6,391 nucleotides of DNA, from assembly GCA_003646705.1 (NCBI GenBank), contig QMLK01000063.1, positions 1 through 6,391 of the forward strand. The letters run 5' to 3'. Made by a program: the position numbers and the translations under genes. Below the pieces are notes generated by a model, which made no database searches, was not told the DNA's origin, and was given only the letters and a program-made list of their open reading frames with translations. This DNA comes from Deltaproteobacteria bacterium (GTDB lineage: Bacteria; Desulfobacterota; B13-G15). Positions 5,877 to 6,391 of the stretch are shown piece after piece. Each line of letters starts with the position of its first letter. Position 1 is the stretch's first letter.

Positions 5877-6391
5877 AGGTGGGAGAGGACGGGGCCCCCT
5901 TCATCCCTGAGATGGAGCGCTTCGAGGTGGAGCGGAGGTTGATCCTCCGCAACTGCGGCTGGATCGATCCCGGGGAGATAGATCACTACATCGCCCGGGG
6001 GGGATACAGCGCCCTGAGGAGGGTTCTGCTGGAGAAGGCCCCCGAAGAGGTCATCGCCGAGGTGGGGCGAGCGGGCCTCAGGGGCCGTGGCGGGGCAGGC
6101 TTTCACGCCTCCCGCAAGTGGGCCGCCTGCAGAAGGCAGAAGGCCTCTCCGAAGTACCTAATCTGTAACGCCGACGAGGGGGACCCCGGCGCCTTCATGG
6201 ACAGGGTGGTCCTGGAGAGCGATCCCCACTCGGTCATCGAAGGGATGATCATAGCCGCCTATGCCATTGGGGCAGAACGCGGCTTCATCTACACCCGTAT
6301 GGAATACCCCTTGGTGATAGAACGCCTGAAGGGGGCCTTGGAGCAGGCCCGGGAGTACGGATTCTTGGGCCATCGGATCTTCGGCTCCGAG
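5777..6391 (+). CDS. NuoF/HndC-like NADH-binding, FMN-binding flavoprotein subunit, main body (frameshifted from upstream part; cut by right window edge)
   Basis: Continuation of the flavoprotein in the frame starting at 5777, open to the last base. It begins ICYRNVLYDEVQKLVENYL, followed by a linker (ERFEVERRLILRNCGWIDP, then IDHYIARGGYSALRR) typical of the entry into the 51-kDa domain. The FMN-binding glycine-rich loop GLRGRGGAGF is at 6074-6103. The second signature, ICNADEGDPGAFMDR, is at 6161-6205 and is followed by LESDPHSVIEGMIIAAYAIGA and IYTRMEYPLVIERL. The GDPGAFMDR form fits soluble HndC/HydB/HoxF-type proteins better than respiratory NuoF. It transfers electrons between NAD(P)H and FMN, then to iron-sulfur clusters. 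The C-terminal part, including the [4Fe-4S] (N3-type) cysteines and any fused ferredoxin domain, lies beyond the window. If the frameshift is real, this part has no good start of its own. Confidence 0.88.
   Translation, partial: MCYRNVLYDEVQKLVENYLIGDDPCLELALGTVEVGEDGAPFIPEMERFEVERRLILRNCGWIDPGEIDHYIARGGYSALRRVLLEKAPEEVIAEVGRAGLRGRGGAGFHASRKWAACRRQKASPKYLICNADEGDPGAFMDRVVLESDPHSVIEGMIIAAYAIGAERGFIYTRMEYPLVIERLKGALEQAREYGFLGHRIFGSE

Noticed and set aside
5504..6106. 200-codon minus-strand frame over the NuoF-like gene
   Set aside because: Antisense to a recognisable flavoprotein. It stays open only because the + strand is GC-rich; no domain is seen.
1..6391. tRNA or rRNA genes, CRISPR array, insertion sequence or attachment site
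   Set aside because: The window is essentially fully coding on the + strand with metabolic genes; no direct-repeat array, terminal inverted repeats, transposase or RNA gene signature was found by reading.

Overview
The window is an almost gap-free, single-strand (+) operon segment that encodes the core of the carbon monoxide dehydrogenase/acetyl-CoA synthase (CODH/ACS) complex, the carbonyl branch of the Wood-Ljungdahl pathway. It is followed by the first two genes of an NADH-dehydrogenase-like (NuoE/NuoF, HndA/HndC-like) flavin and iron-sulfur module. There is no intergenic region longer than 19 bases. The first gene enters from the left edge without its 5' end, and the last runs off the right edge.

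Layout: (1) 1-1833, 3' three quarters of cdhA, the archaeal-type CODH catalytic subunit, with all six C-cluster ligands and an inserted 2x[4Fe-4S] ferredoxin domain. (2) 1850-2395, cdhB, the small CODH/ACS epsilon subunit. (3) 2415-3671, cdhC, a compact acetyl-CoA synthase with a complete Ni-Ni-[4Fe-4S] A-cluster ligand set. (4) 3685-5040, cdhE/acsC, the large subunit of the corrinoid iron-sulfur protein. (5) 5042-5563, a NuoE-like [2Fe-2S] subunit. (6) 5529-6391, a NuoF-like flavoprotein subunit interrupted by a single-base frameshift at a run of six C and cut by the right edge.

The parts fit one process. CdhA/CdhB interconvert CO2 and CO with ferredoxin-level electrons. CdhE, with its partner CdhD/AcsD (not in the window), carries the methyl group on a corrinoid. 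CdhC joins methyl, CO and CoA into acetyl-CoA, or runs in reverse. The NuoE/NuoF pair normally moves electrons between NAD(P)H and iron-sulfur clusters. Because NuoE starts one base after cdhE stops, with its Shine-Dalgarno inside cdhE, it appears to be co-expressed and probably handles redox balance for the pathway. Its catalytic partner would lie downstream.

Organism: a high-GC (about 60% by eye) anaerobe with strong GGAGG ribosome sites, frequent AGG (Arg) and ATA (Ile) codons, and Glu/Lys/Arg-rich proteins, a style common in thermophiles. Archaeal-type CdhA/CdhB/CdhC next to a bacterial-style NuoE/NuoF pair suggests an uncultured anaerobic, possibly thermophilic bacterium. Lineages such as Bipolaricaulota/Acetothermia, anaerobic Actinobacteriota or Chloroflexi are candidates. 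This is inference, and an archaeon is not excluded.

Two things deserve a second look. A near-perfect intrinsic-terminator structure (14-bp stem plus T6) lies inside the NuoE-like coding sequence. The NuoF-like gene carries a frameshift in a C homopolymer.
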